In this document: positions 23,412-30,459 of the stretch, one piece after another
Numbering within the stretch: the stretch's first letter is position 1
Layout: each line of letters opens with the position of its first letter
Source: a virus
Strand: one strand, 5' to 3'
IMG/VR virus record: IMGVR_UViG_3300034013_000121
Coordinates: 1-30,626 of that record
DNA: 30,626 nt
The notes under the pieces: generated by a model
Databases searched by the model: none
Told to the model about the DNA's origin: nothing
What the model saw: only the letters and a program-made list of their open reading frames with translations
Program-made: the position numbers and the translations under genes

Positions 23412-23729
23412 TAGTGATTGAAACTCTGGTAGTGACCTAATGATGTGATATTGAAAACCATTGCTTGTAACCAACGATTGCCACTCCTTTTGCCCTGCTG
23501 ATTGCGCCCCATCAGATGTTTTAAACTCAATCATAAACGCTTTAGCATCATAATAAAGCACCATATCAGACCTACCAGCTATTAGACCTTTAGCCTTGTT
23601 TCTTGCGCCATCAATTTTGTTTTTTGAATTGTTTAAGTTATAGCACAATAGCCCACGATGTTGTGGGTAGGTGTTGTGAAACCAAACGTAGCAATCACTT
23701 TGTATTTTATCCTCCGACTCTTTTATCAT
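23391..23729 (-). CDS. VRR-NUC family nuclease, 112 aa
   Basis: A minimal PD-(D/E)xK nuclease of the VRR-NUC group. GRSDMVLYY gives the metal-binding Asp55, MIEFKT gives Glu68 and Lys70, and AGQKEWQ supplies the conserved Gln80, all in the family order. Phage members are stand-alone proteins of about this size, thought to act on branched or flap DNA intermediates during replication or packaging. The gene overlaps the upstream helicase gene by 23 nt in another frame and has no alternative Met, so the two are translationally coupled. It may work with the helicase on recombination intermediates made by the Bet-type annealing protein encoded further upstream. Confidence 0.85.
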   Translation of the reverse strand: MIKESEDKIQSDCYVWFHNTYPQHRGLLCYNLNNSKNKIDGARNKAKGLIAGRSDMVLYYDAKAFMIEFKTSDGAQSAGQKEWQSLVTSNGFQYHIIRSLPEFQSLIVMLLK

Positions 23730-25188
23730 TTAGTAATTTTGTTATTAGTTCTTGATGCCATTTATTATTATTCACTTTATATTTATCACACCATTTGCTT
23801 AATTCTGTCCCTGCCAATTGCAATGAATAAGATGGTGTTACTATGTTGCTATACTTTTGCTCATACGCAATGATGTGTTCAGCTATTTTGTGCAAAACTG
23901 CATAAGGCTTCCATTGCCTCTCATCTGCCAAATCAAACAATCTTTGTGTCGGAATGTTTATGGGTCTTTCTTTAGTTAATTTTACTAATTCCTTAACTTT
24001 TTCTTCTGCTACTTGGTTTGCTCTTTCCTCTTCAAAATCGTGTCCACAATTTTCGCACACTACTTTTCTTGTATGCTGAAGATGGTTACAACTTGGACAC
24101 TCCTTAACTGGTGACATTCCAACACTTGTCTTTTCTTTTTTAGTGCCATTTCTGAAATATGTTTCCCAATCAAAATAGTCATCATAATATCCGTGCCTTA
24201 CTGTGTTTTTGCCCAAATCAATAACAGTAAATTTGCTCTTATTTTCGCTGGGTCTGCTCCCCCTACCTATCATTTGCAGATATAATGATAGAGATTTTGT
24301 TGCTCTGTTAAGTATTATCGTTTCAATGGTTGGCTCATCAAATCCAGCAGTCAACACACCAACATTACAAATTATGGCATCATTTTCAGCCTTGAATTTT
24401 TGCAATATTTCACTACGTTCTTTTTTTTCCGTATCTCCAGTAATCGAATAAACATTTAAGCCCTCATTTTTAAATGCATTATAGACTGCTGCATTATGAT
24501 TTAAATTTACGTTAAACACCATTGTTTTTTTACCTGCTGATAATTTCCAGTAACTTTCAATGACATTATTAACCATCTTTTCGCTGGAGTAAAATTCCTC
24601 CATTTGCCTCTCATCAAATTCACCCCCTTTAATTTTGAATTTTTGCGCTCCAACCAAATCAGATGCAAAACCAAATGCATCACAATTTACCAAGTGACCA
24701 TCTTCAATAAGATTGCTGATTGATACTGGCTGAATAAGTTCAGCATAATAATCTGCTAATGGGTATTCGTTAATAGGTGTTGCAGTAACTCCAAGCACTT
24801 TACATTCTTGGTCTTGAAAGAATGGCATTTTCTTGAAATTACCGATGTGGCACTCATCAATTATAGTAAGACCAAATTTAGGTAACTTGTTGATGCGCCT
24901 TGCAACTGTTTCCACCATTCCGACATAGTAATTGTAGTCACTTGGTATGGCTTTGACACCTGCTTCAATCAAGAAGCACTTTTCACCCAAACTATTTTTG
25001 GATTGTTGCAATAGTTCATTACGATGCACCAATATTAGCACTCTATTGATGTTTTCAGCATAGTAACGCTTTGCATATTCGCAAAAAGTAAAAGTTTTGC
25101 CAGAGCCAGTTGGCATTTGTAACGCAATGTTCTTGTTTGCGCTACTTTCGATTGTCATTATTGCTTTGTTTTGGTATTCTCTTAACAT
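23707..25188 (-). CDS. SF2 DEAD/DEAH-type helicase with zinc ribbon
   Basis: A 493-residue superfamily 2 helicase. MPTGSGKT (motif I, 25-32), IIDECHIG (motif II, DECH), GVTATP (motif III) and QMIGRGSRP (motif VI) are all present. The central region also has NVGVLTAGFDEPTIETIILNRAT, usual for motifs IV-V. A C-terminal CxxC-x10-CxxC zinc ribbon (Cys364, 367, 378, 381) is followed by a helical tail, a layout shared with phage DNA helicases of the RadD/UvsW-like type. It would unwind forks or branch-migrate recombination intermediates. The gene is downstream of the repeat-rich region at 25189-25385 and overlaps the nuclease gene by 23 nt. Confidence 0.9.
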   Translation of the reverse strand: MLREYQNKAIMTIESSANKNIALQMPTGSGKTFTFCEYAKRYYAENINRVLILVHRNELLQQSKNSLGEKCFLIEAGVKAIPSDYNYYVGMVETVARRINKLPKFGLTIIDECHIGNFKKMPFFQDQECKVLGVTATPINEYPLADYYAELIQPVSISNLIEDGHLVNCDAFGFASDLVGAQKFKIKGGEFDERQMEEFYSSEKMVNNVIESYWKLSAGKKTMVFNVNLNHNAAVYNAFKNEGLNVYSITGDTEKKERSEILQKFKAENDAIICNVGVLTAGFDEPTIETIILNRATKSLSLYLQMIGRGSRPSENKSKFTVIDLGKNTVRHGYYDDYFDWETYFRNGTKKEKTSVGMSPVKECPSCNHLQHTRKVVCENCGHDFEEERANQVAEEKVKELVKLTKERPINIPTQRLFDLADERQWKPYAVLHKIAEHIIAYEQKYSNIVTPSYSLQLAGTELSKWCDKYKVNNNKWHQELITKLLNDKRVGG

Positions 25189-25196
25189 AATTTTAT

Positions 25197-25385
25197 TGTT
25201 ACAGATGTTACACTTTGTTTACACTTTTTTTTCAATCTGTAACCTACTGCTGCAAGGATGTTACAGATGTTACAGATTATTATCATTATTATACTTAATA
25301 TACTATACACACACACGCACACACACGCACACATTATTTTATATGGGATAATTGAAATATGCATTTTATCTGTAATCTGTAACAT
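25197..25385. repeat. Iteron-like TGTTACAGAT repeats between helicase and primase
   Basis: The 197-nt gap between the helicase start and the primase stop holds repeats of TGTTACAGAT with a 10-bp period. Copies are at 25197-25212 (one and a half units) and 25259-25278 (two units) on the plus strand, and AATCTGTAAC at 25234-25243 and an inverted double unit at 25368-25385 on the minus. A further half unit (GATGTTACA, 25420-25429) lies in the end of the primase gene. The spacing and inverted pairs suggest a binding array for a replication initiator or repressor. The gap is otherwise AT-rich. Confidence 0.6.
25305..25333. repeat. CA dinucleotide tract
   Basis: An alternating purine-pyrimidine tract of CA units interrupted by two CG steps, in the middle of the gap between helicase and primase. 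Such tracts can take unusual DNA forms and are rare in phage genomes. It is flanked by AT-rich sequence and by the inverted TGTTACAGAT repeats. Confidence 0.8.
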
Positions 25386-27497
25386 TTATAGAGTATCTGA
25401 TTCATTATCAACATTATAGGATGTTACACTTCCTTTGATTTTTACCTCATAAGCACGAATAGTCTTTGAACCATTCCTAAAAATGGTCTGTTCATAGCCA
25501 CATTTTTTCAATGCTTGACCCATTCTTTTGGTGTTAGTTTTAAAAGTAGGATGTAATTTTTGCAATTCCAGAATTACATCGGTATTTGTCATTTTGCTTA
25601 ATGGGTCATTTTGGATATGTCTATTAATCAATTCGACCTCACTCATTACCTCGATGTTTTTTTCGTTGGCTTTGTTTAAGTATTCGATTTCTCTTTTGGT
25701 TAGAAACCAAGCCTCCTTATCCGACTTCCATTCGTTGTATAGTTCGATAAATAGTTTATCCTTATCAATCTTTATGTAAGCATCAAAATCAAAGCTAATT
25801 AAGTTTATGGGTATAATACGCCTATTTCCAGTTGGGTCATTAATTACTTCAGCATCATTCGATGTGCCTCCTAATACTGCTAAACGCAATAAGTCTTCAG
25901 ATACTCTTCCGTATGGCATACGAATTGAGAATGTTTGTTGACTGCTCATACGTTTTAATTTTGTAGCATCTTTTTTTGACTTACCTCCAAACTCATCATC
26001 CACAATGAGCCACTTTTTTGTCATTAGTATTTCGGAGTCCTTGCCCTCATCCAAGTTACTTTCAGCATAAAATTTACGCAAATCTTTTGGCAATAAATTT
26101 CTGTAAAATTCAGTTTTCTTGATTCCTTGTTCTCCAGTAATAACTAAAATCATTAACGAATAAGTGCCATAGGCAGAACCAATAAGACCTAACAACCACT
26201 TTTTAAGGTATGTATCTAAATAATCATCAAAATTATAGACACCATCATTCTCATAGATTAACTGCTCAATTTCAAAGCACTTTTTTAGCTTATCAAATTC
26301 ATTATCAGTTGTCAGATGTGAATTATTCTCAAACCATTTTTTAATTGGGTTATAAGATGTGCTATTGTCTTTATTTTGAATTAACGTAAAGACTTTGTCC
26401 TTTGAAATACCATCATCAATTTTTTGCCAAACTTTAGTGTAGAAATTTGCCAGAATTCTGTCGGTCATTTCTTCACCATTAAATTCAAAATTGCGTGTGA
26501 TTTCATTAAATTTTACATTGTTTAATTTTATAAGTTCAATTATGTCATCAATCTCTGTATTTTCTTTTTTTAAATTAGGTTTAAGAAATTCATCTGCATC
26601 GGTAATGTTTAATTTTTTTAGGTCTTCTTGCGGATTATCAGATAACTTTACTATACTCTTTATTTTTTCAGTTCTTTCCGATGTGGTGCTGATACCTGCT
26701 TGTCGAAAAATATAGTAGATACTTGCAATGCTAACTCCAGTTCCGCTTCTTTGCAAAGCTACATTGTAATCTCTTTCTGCTTGTCGGTGTGAATATTTTG
26801 GTGATGATTGGCAAAGTGAATGAAAATAGTTGCGACCACTTTCGCTAAATTCCTGCGTTAATGCAAATGCCAATCGAATGTAATCTTCATAGTTGTCGAA
26901 TAAATTCATTGGTGCTGCCTTAACTACCATCTCATCAAAATCAGTTTTAACAACTACTGGCTTCGGTTTTGGTTTGTCTTTTTTCTTTAGGTAGGTCTTA
27001 AATGTTTTCGATTTTTTGTTTATGTAGATGTCTGGGTCATATGACACAAAACGCAATCTGCTTGTGTCTTTGCAACTTTTGTCCAGCACAATAGAAAACT
27101 GCACCATAAAGTAATTTTCAAGCGAAAGAAACGCATCTAAATGCCTTGCACCATCTATACGAATAAATACTGCATAGCCATTACCAGATAGTGAACGATG
27201 CACCGAGTAAACGTACTCATTGCTTTTAATTCTCTCAATGTCAACTTCAGCAATTTGGTCTTTCGCATCAATATCAAGACAAATGAAACCACTATGTTCA
27301 AGCAATTTATTGGCTGCCCTTTGCTTGAATGAACCACTCGCAGTTACGCAAGTAGTTAACTCTTTTTGTGTGCGACCAGCACGAAAGTTTAGCACCTCAT
27401 CTTGCCAACGACCATTTTTAATACCATCAAAATACTCATCAACCTCAATACTGGCATCTGATTGGTTACTCTTTGCACTCTTAAATAATGATATCAT
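25386..27497 (-). CDS. VirE-type primase-helicase, 703 aa
   Basis: A bifunctional replication protein. The N-terminal 170 residues are a BT4734/VirE-N primase-like domain with FICLDIDAKD (71-80), SLSGNGYAVFI (102-112) and DTSRLRFVSYDPDIY (144-158), a pattern seen in archaeo-eukaryotic-type primases of Bacteroidota elements. A linker and PriCT-like helical region follow (200-270). Residues 430-570 form a VirE ATPase: P-loop GEQGIKKT at 455-462, Walker B WLIVDDEF at 496-503, and DPTGNRRIIPI near 554-564. The C-terminal part is helical and DNA-binding in look. Its mRNA has a long structured leader (27498-27601). The last codons contain a GTNAC repeat like the adjacent iteron array. It would prime and unwind DNA at the phage origin. 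Confidence 0.88.
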   Translation of the reverse strand: MISLFKSAKSNQSDASIEVDEYFDGIKNGRWQDEVLNFRAGRTQKELTTCVTASGSFKQRAANKLLEHSGFICLDIDAKDQIAEVDIERIKSNEYVYSVHRSLSGNGYAVFIRIDGARHLDAFLSLENYFMVQFSIVLDKSCKDTSRLRFVSYDPDIYINKKSKTFKTYLKKKDKPKPKPVVVKTDFDEMVVKAAPMNLFDNYEDYIRLAFALTQEFSESGRNYFHSLCQSSPKYSHRQAERDYNVALQRSGTGVSIASIYYIFRQAGISTTSERTEKIKSIVKLSDNPQEDLKKLNITDADEFLKPNLKKENTEIDDIIELIKLNNVKFNEITRNFEFNGEEMTDRILANFYTKVWQKIDDGISKDKVFTLIQNKDNSTSYNPIKKWFENNSHLTTDNEFDKLKKCFEIEQLIYENDGVYNFDDYLDTYLKKWLLGLIGSAYGTYSLMILVITGEQGIKKTEFYRNLLPKDLRKFYAESNLDEGKDSEILMTKKWLIVDDEFGGKSKKDATKLKRMSSQQTFSIRMPYGRVSEDLLRLAVLGGTSNDAEVINDPTGNRRIIPINLISFDFDAYIKIDKDKLFIELYNEWKSDKEAWFLTKREIEYLNKANEKNIEVMSEVELINRHIQNDPLSKMTNTDVILELQKLHPTFKTNTKRMGQALKKCGYEQTIFRNGSKTIRAYEVKIKGSVTSYNVDNESDTL

Positions 27498-27601
27498 ATT
27501 TTATAAATTAAAGAAACCCCTAACAAAGTGCGCCACCGCCAAGAGGCTGCACGATGATAGGGGTTATATTATTAAATTTCTTCAAGTTGGCGGTTATTTC
27601 G
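27498..27601 (-). ncRNA. Structured 5' leader RNA with pseudoknot, upstream of primase
   Basis: The leader runs from the promoter at 27606-27613 to ATG 27497. On the minus strand AACCCCTA (27565-27558) pairs with TAGGGGTT (27522-27515) over 8 bp. Inside it GTGC/GCAC and GCC/GGC form a second helix with one bulged base. The 10-nt loop TCTTGGCGGT carries TTGGCGGT, complementary over 8 nt to ACCGCCAA at 27594-27587, giving a pseudoknot. A U-rich run (TTTCTTT) follows the closing helix, so it could also act as an attenuator. The structure could equally be drawn on the other strand, but promoter and gene orientation favour the minus strand. Confidence 0.6.
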
Positions 27602-27605
27602 TTTG

Positions 27606-27637
27606 CAAATATAAGTAATAATTACTTAATCTGCAAG
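27606..27637 (-). promoter_or_regulatory. Promoter of the primase gene
   Basis: TATATTTG (27613 to 27606) with CTTG (27637-27634) 20 nt upstream, close to the TTTG consensus. It overlaps the last codons of the Gp157 gene. It gives the primase gene, and probably the helicase and nuclease genes, a transcript of their own with a leader of about 103 nt. Confidence 0.6.
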
Positions 27638-28116
27638 TTCCGATGTGTTTCTATCCTGCATCCAGTAACCTCAAAACCATCCTTTAACGCTGCCTTAATA
27701 GCTGCCTTATCGGCTTGTTCTGTTACTTTTACCACCTTGTAAAGTGATGGCAGTTGGTTTACATCATCCACTTCAACTGTTTCCGATTTACGAAAGTTGA
27801 TTTTTACTAAAGGTGTCTTAATCTCATCAATCTGGAATGTGTCCATTGCGTGTTTGATTCGCTCCTTTAGATATTCTGAAGCCTTTTCACGTTGCTTTTT
27901 TAATGCTTGTAACCTTTTTATTTCAGCATCAATGGTATCAACATCAGCATCCATTTGCTTGATAACAAAGGAATAGGCAACTGATTTGTTTTGCAGTTGT
28001 TCTTCAGTAATGGCAAGTGCTTCCTCAAGAGAGGGGGTTAACTCACCCCCATTCTCTATAAGTTCTTCTGCTAACTGATTGTAATTTTGCTCAATTTGGA
28101 ATATTGTAGTTTTCAT
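27622..28116 (-). CDS. Gp157-family protein, 164 aa
   Basis: The sequence matches the siphovirus Gp157 pattern (PF05565): an N-terminal helical segment with NYNQLAEELIENGGELTPSLEEAL, then a long coiled coil (DAEIKRLQALKKQREKASEYLKERIKHAMD), a beta stretch with IKTPLVKINFRKSETVEVDD, then LPSLYKVVKVTEQADKAAIKAALKDGFEVTGCRI. Length is normal. Family members sit next to phage recombinases and SSB genes, and a Streptococcus thermophilus phage homologue was linked to phage resistance, but the biochemical role is not known. It shares one base with the upstream Bet-like gene (TAATG), showing coupled translation of the recombination genes. Confidence 0.85.
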   Translation of the reverse strand: MKTTIFQIEQNYNQLAEELIENGGELTPSLEEALAITEEQLQNKSVAYSFVIKQMDADVDTIDAEIKRLQALKKQREKASEYLKERIKHAMDTFQIDEIKTPLVKINFRKSETVEVDDVNQLPSLYKVVKVTEQADKAAIKAALKDGFEVTGCRIETHRNLQIK

Positions 28117-28841
28117 TATTGTGCTGGTGTTAATTTGGTTTTCATATCATCCTTTGCTGCTAATACTCGCAAATCAGTTTTTTGATTAAGTGTCAACTTC
28201 TTCCAAACTGCTTTAATCTCATCTAACGAAACACACACTTGAATGTCATTAATGATTTCATCAATAGATACTTTACCGCTTTGCTCAATAACCTGCACCT
28301 CTGGAACTTCTCTATAAACAACATCTTCAATTTCTTGTATTTCTTCTTTCGTGTATGGCATACCACCTAATTCATCATTAAAACACAATCTAAAGCCTTG
28401 CGCCATTGCAACCTTTTTAATCATTGTGTGCGCTTTTTGCCAAAATTTATTAGGATTGCCTTCTTTTAATTGAACATATTCTGAATAATAAACTTCGTGT
28501 ATAAATGGCATTTTGCGGTCTTTACGATAAATTGTAATGATTGCCTTTAGACTTTTGTCATCAACTTTGCCTTCAGTAATTACTCCCCATCCATCAAGCA
28601 TACCGCTTCTTTCTGCTCTTTTAATATAGGTTTCATAACCTACAATGATACTCATTTGATTACCATACTTTGAGCAATAAATCTCACGCTTAAATGGGTT
28701 TAACCCAAATGCTTGACTAATTTCTAAAAACTGATTTTTTTCTTTATCAGTTAATTGGGCTGCAAGTCCCATAATGTCTAAATATCCAGTCAATTGCTTG
28801 GTTGATATTTGTTGTACTGTAGTTAATTTGTTGTTTTCCAT
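28116..28841 (-). CDS. bet: Bet/RecT-family single-strand annealing protein
   Basis: A 241-residue recombinase that anneals complementary single strands during phage recombination and replication. The core FLEISQAFGLNPFKREIYCSKYGNQMSIIVGYETYIKRAERSGMLDGW is the signature region of Bet-type proteins, followed by MPFIHEVYYSEYVQL and WQKAHTMIKKVAMAQGFRLCF, also characteristic. The C-terminal third is helical and acidic. Neighbours are a DUF3127 protein (SSB-like) upstream and Gp157 downstream. No exonuclease of the lambda or RecE type is seen in the window, so the VRR-NUC protein or a gene beyond the edge could serve as partner. Confidence 0.9.
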   Translation of the reverse strand: MENNKLTTVQQISTKQLTGYLDIMGLAAQLTDKEKNQFLEISQAFGLNPFKREIYCSKYGNQMSIIVGYETYIKRAERSGMLDGWGVITEGKVDDKSLKAIITIYRKDRKMPFIHEVYYSEYVQLKEGNPNKFWQKAHTMIKKVAMAQGFRLCFNDELGGMPYTKEEIQEIEDVVYREVPEVQVIEQSGKVSIDEIINDIQVCVSLDEIKAVWKKLTLNQKTDLRVLAAKDDMKTKLTPAQ

Positions 28842-28861
28842 TGTTAGTTATTTATTAGTTA

Positions 28862-29185
28862 TTAAAATGGTACTTCTTGATTATCACTTGGTGCTTCAGT
28901 CTGGGTAAATGGATTACCATCCACTTTCCAGCACACTATTGTGTTAAACACCTTAACTTCACCTTGTGGTGATGTCCATTCTCTACCACGAATGTTAATG
29001 TGCGCCTCAATGTCTTGACCTACTGATAAAGAATCTGCAAGTGCGCAGGATTTCTGCTGCAGTTCAATTGATACTATCTGTGGGTACTGGTCTGCAGTTG
29101 TGAGTACTAATTCTCTTTTGGAAAACTTTCCATCACTTAATGTTACTGTTGCGCCTATGCGCTTGATTGTTCCTTTGATTGTCAT
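28862..29185 (-). CDS. DUF3127 OB-fold protein, SSB-like
   Basis: A 107-residue protein with the DUF3127 pattern: IKGTIKRIGATVTLSDGKFSKRELVLTT, YPQIVSIELQQKSCALADSLSVGQDIEAHINIRGREW and a C-terminal FNTIVCWKVDGN. This family has an OB-like fold and is widespread in Bacteroidota phages next to recombinases, where it likely takes the role of single-stranded DNA-binding protein. The C-terminus ends DNQEVPF, an acidic-hydrophobic tip resembling the DDDIPF end of SSB that recruits replication proteins. The tip match is by eye. It starts ahead of the annealing gene with a 20-nt gap and has an A-rich leader. Confidence 0.85.
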   Translation of the reverse strand: MTIKGTIKRIGATVTLSDGKFSKRELVLTTADQYPQIVSIELQQKSCALADSLSVGQDIEAHINIRGREWTSPQGEVKVFNTIVCWKVDGNPFTQTEAPSDNQEVPF

Positions 29186-29207
29186 TTTTTTATTGTATTA
29201 ATTATTA

Positions 29208-29489
29208 TTAAACGTGAAGAAATTGTGAAAGCACTATTGAAAGAAATGCATTGTTAGGGATGAAGTTGCCATCTGGCAAATCCATTCTATTGAATCCAGC
29301 AGAAATAAGTGCATCGCATTTCTTTAGTATGTCTGCTGCATCTTTTTGCTCAAATGAGGCTGCTATTCTGCCATCAAACCAAAAGTAAAATGTTGCTGAA
29401 TCTGATTCGTGTTCAATCTTTTGTTTTTGCTCATCGTTAATCCAAGTTGTAACTGTGGTAATTTGTTTTGTGATGTAAATTGCGTTCAT
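29208..29489 (-). CDS. Small early hypothetical protein, 93 aa
   Basis: Starts MNAIYITKQITTVTTWINDEQ and reads as a mixed alpha/beta protein with FYFWFDGRIAASFEQKDAADILKKCDALISAG in the middle. There is no signal peptide or membrane segment. The leader (AAACCCAATAAAA..AACAAAATG) is shared with neighbouring early genes. Such early small proteins often take over host functions, but I recognise no family. Its place between the SSB-like gene and other small genes suggests it is expressed early from the promoter at 30460-30490. Confidence 0.75.
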   Translation of the reverse strand: MNAIYITKQITTVTTWINDEQKQKIEHESDSATFYFWFDGRIAASFEQKDAADILKKCDALISAGFNRMDLPDGNFIPNNAFLSIVLSQFLHV

Positions 29490-29514
29490 TTTGTTTTTTT
29501 TATTGGGTTTGTAA

Positions 29515-29751
29515 TTATCTTAAATTGTTAGCTTGTTTGCACTCATTGAATAGGCTCATAAATGCTTGTTTCTTGGTCTTGTAATATGTATCGTGATTGA
29601 TACCATCATTGTCATCAGAGATTCTATCAGTTGCGCTGGTGTTAGTAGATGTGCAAGAATATTGCTTACCTCTGAATGTAATAACTACTCTTTGGTGTCC
29701 GTAACCTGCAAAACTGAAAGATACTTTTTTTTGTAATTGTGTTGTGTTCAT
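29515..29751 (-). CDS. Small early hypothetical protein, 78 aa
   Basis: Starts MNTTQLQKKVSFSFAGYGHQRVVITFRGKQYSC, a short beta-rich domain, then a Ser/Thr/Asp-rich loop (TSATDRISDDNDGINHD) and a C-terminal helix (KKQAFMSLFNECKQANN). The pattern of a GYGH turn followed by an RGK.Y strand recurs in small Bacteroidota phage proteins whose function I do not know. The leader follows a G-run hairpin at 29781-29798 and carries the same AAACCCAATAAAAACTAACAAAATG signal as other early genes. Expressed with the early operon, by position. Confidence 0.75.
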   Translation of the reverse strand: MNTTQLQKKVSFSFAGYGHQRVVITFRGKQYSCTSTNTSATDRISDDNDGINHDTYYKTKKQAFMSLFNECKQANNLR

Positions 29752-29780
29752 TTTGTTAGTTTTTATTGGGTTTTATAATT

Positions 29781-29798
29781 GGGGGGTATTAGCCCCCC
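29781..29798 (-). other. Intercistronic hairpin, early module A
   Basis: On the minus strand GGGGGG pairs with CCCCCC around the loop CTAATA. It lies between the stop of the 82-codon gene and the leader of the 78-codon gene, with no T run after it, so it is more likely a processing or stability element than a terminator. A matching hairpin is at 30087-30103. Confidence 0.65.
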
Positions 29799-29807
29799 TT
29801 TGATTTA

Positions 29808-30056
29808 TTAATCGTTGTCTTCATTTCTAATCCAACCGCAGCAATCAAGATTTTTTGCATTGATTGGGTCAAGTTTTGTAATCAATCTTTTTTCTGCAAG
29901 TATGCTGCATAATTTATAAGCAGCATTTGTTGTCAAGTTAAATTGCGCTGCAACTTCTTTTGTTAATTTTTCTTCCAAATCTGCACGATGTGTTTCTGAA
30001 TTAATCCAGTTTAATACTTGTTCTGAAATTCCGATGTTTTGTGTTGTGTTGTTCAT
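29808..30056 (-). CDS. Small early protein, possible winged-helix, 82 aa
   Basis: An 82-residue protein with a Ser/Thr-rich start (MNNTTQNIGISEQVLNWINSETH), a helical middle (LEEKLTKEVAAQFNLTTNAAYKLCSILAEKRLITKL) and a short C-terminus with two adjacent Cys residues (LDCCGWIRNEDND). The middle segment, with AAQFNLTTNAAYKLCSILAEKRLI, has the spacing of a winged-helix DNA-binding domain, so a transcription regulator is possible. That is a weak inference. It follows the 102-codon gene after a hairpin/leader module and shares the A-rich initiation signal. It may be a candidate for binding one of the palindromes in the window. Confidence 0.7.
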   Translation of the reverse strand: MNNTTQNIGISEQVLNWINSETHRADLEEKLTKEVAAQFNLTTNAAYKLCSILAEKRLITKLDPINAKNLDCCGWIRNEDND

Positions 30057-30086
30057 TGTTATTGTTTTTTATTAGGTTTTATAAAT

Positions 30087-30103
30087 GGGGGTGTTTAGCC
30101 CCC
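30087..30103 (-). other. Intercistronic hairpin, early module B
   Basis: On the minus strand GGGGG pairs with CCCCC around the loop CTAAACA. It sits 7 nt after the stop of the 102-codon gene. Together with the following ATTTATAAAACC and AATAAAAAACAA segments it repeats the layout of module A at 29752-29807. Confidence 0.65.
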
Positions 30104-30110
30104 TTGTTTG

Positions 30111-30419
30111 TTATGCAAATGTTGTTACTTGCTCGTTTGTTTTGATTTTTTTAGCTATGCAATAATTTTTTAAATGAATATACGCTTTAGTATTACTGCC
30201 CCAATTATGGTCATCAAATGCTTTTTGAATTTCACTGTCAATATCAACTATAATTATTTCATCGTAATTAAAATCACAAGTATCAAATCTGCCATCACAT
30301 ATTTCGCTTGGAATTAGAATTGCACAGAATGATGAAAATAATTCTTTAACTTGAAAGGTATGACCATTTAAGTGTGAGAATCCAGAGGTTTTGGTTTTGA
30401 TGTTAATGATTGCGTTCAT
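30111..30419 (-). CDS. Small early hypothetical protein, 102 aa
   Basis: First complete gene behind the strong early promoter (30460-30490), with a leader of about 35 nt. It begins MNAIINIKTKTSGFSHLNGHTFQVKELFSSF, an alpha/beta start, and continues with ICDGRFDTCDFNYDEIIIVDID and a C-terminal helix ending KKIKTNEQVTTFA. Acidic in the middle, no export or membrane signal. Early genes at this position in phages often encode host-takeover or anti-defence proteins, but nothing here shows which. The ATGAACGC start and AACAAA leader match the 93-codon gene at 29489, showing that initiation signals were duplicated. Confidence 0.75.
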   Translation of the reverse strand: MNAIINIKTKTSGFSHLNGHTFQVKELFSSFCAILIPSEICDGRFDTCDFNYDEIIIVDIDSEIQKAFDDHNWGSNTKAYIHLKNYCIAKKIKTNEQVTTFA

Positions 30420-30459
30420 TTTGTTAGTTTTTAAAATTAGTAATTGTTATTTGTTGGGA

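Noticed and set aside
25182-25385. A 67-codon minus-strand frame across the iteron region
   Set aside because: Its translation is low complexity (CVCVCVYS from the CA tract and repeated CNI units), it has no leader, and it ends inside the helicase start. It reads as noncoding repeat sequence.
27498-27601. Hammerhead or twister ribozyme in the primase leader
   Set aside because: The GAAA-CCCC...GGGG-U part looks like hammerhead stem III on the plus strand, but there is no CUGANGA core. CCUAACA resembles the start of twister, but the GGAGGG strand is missing.
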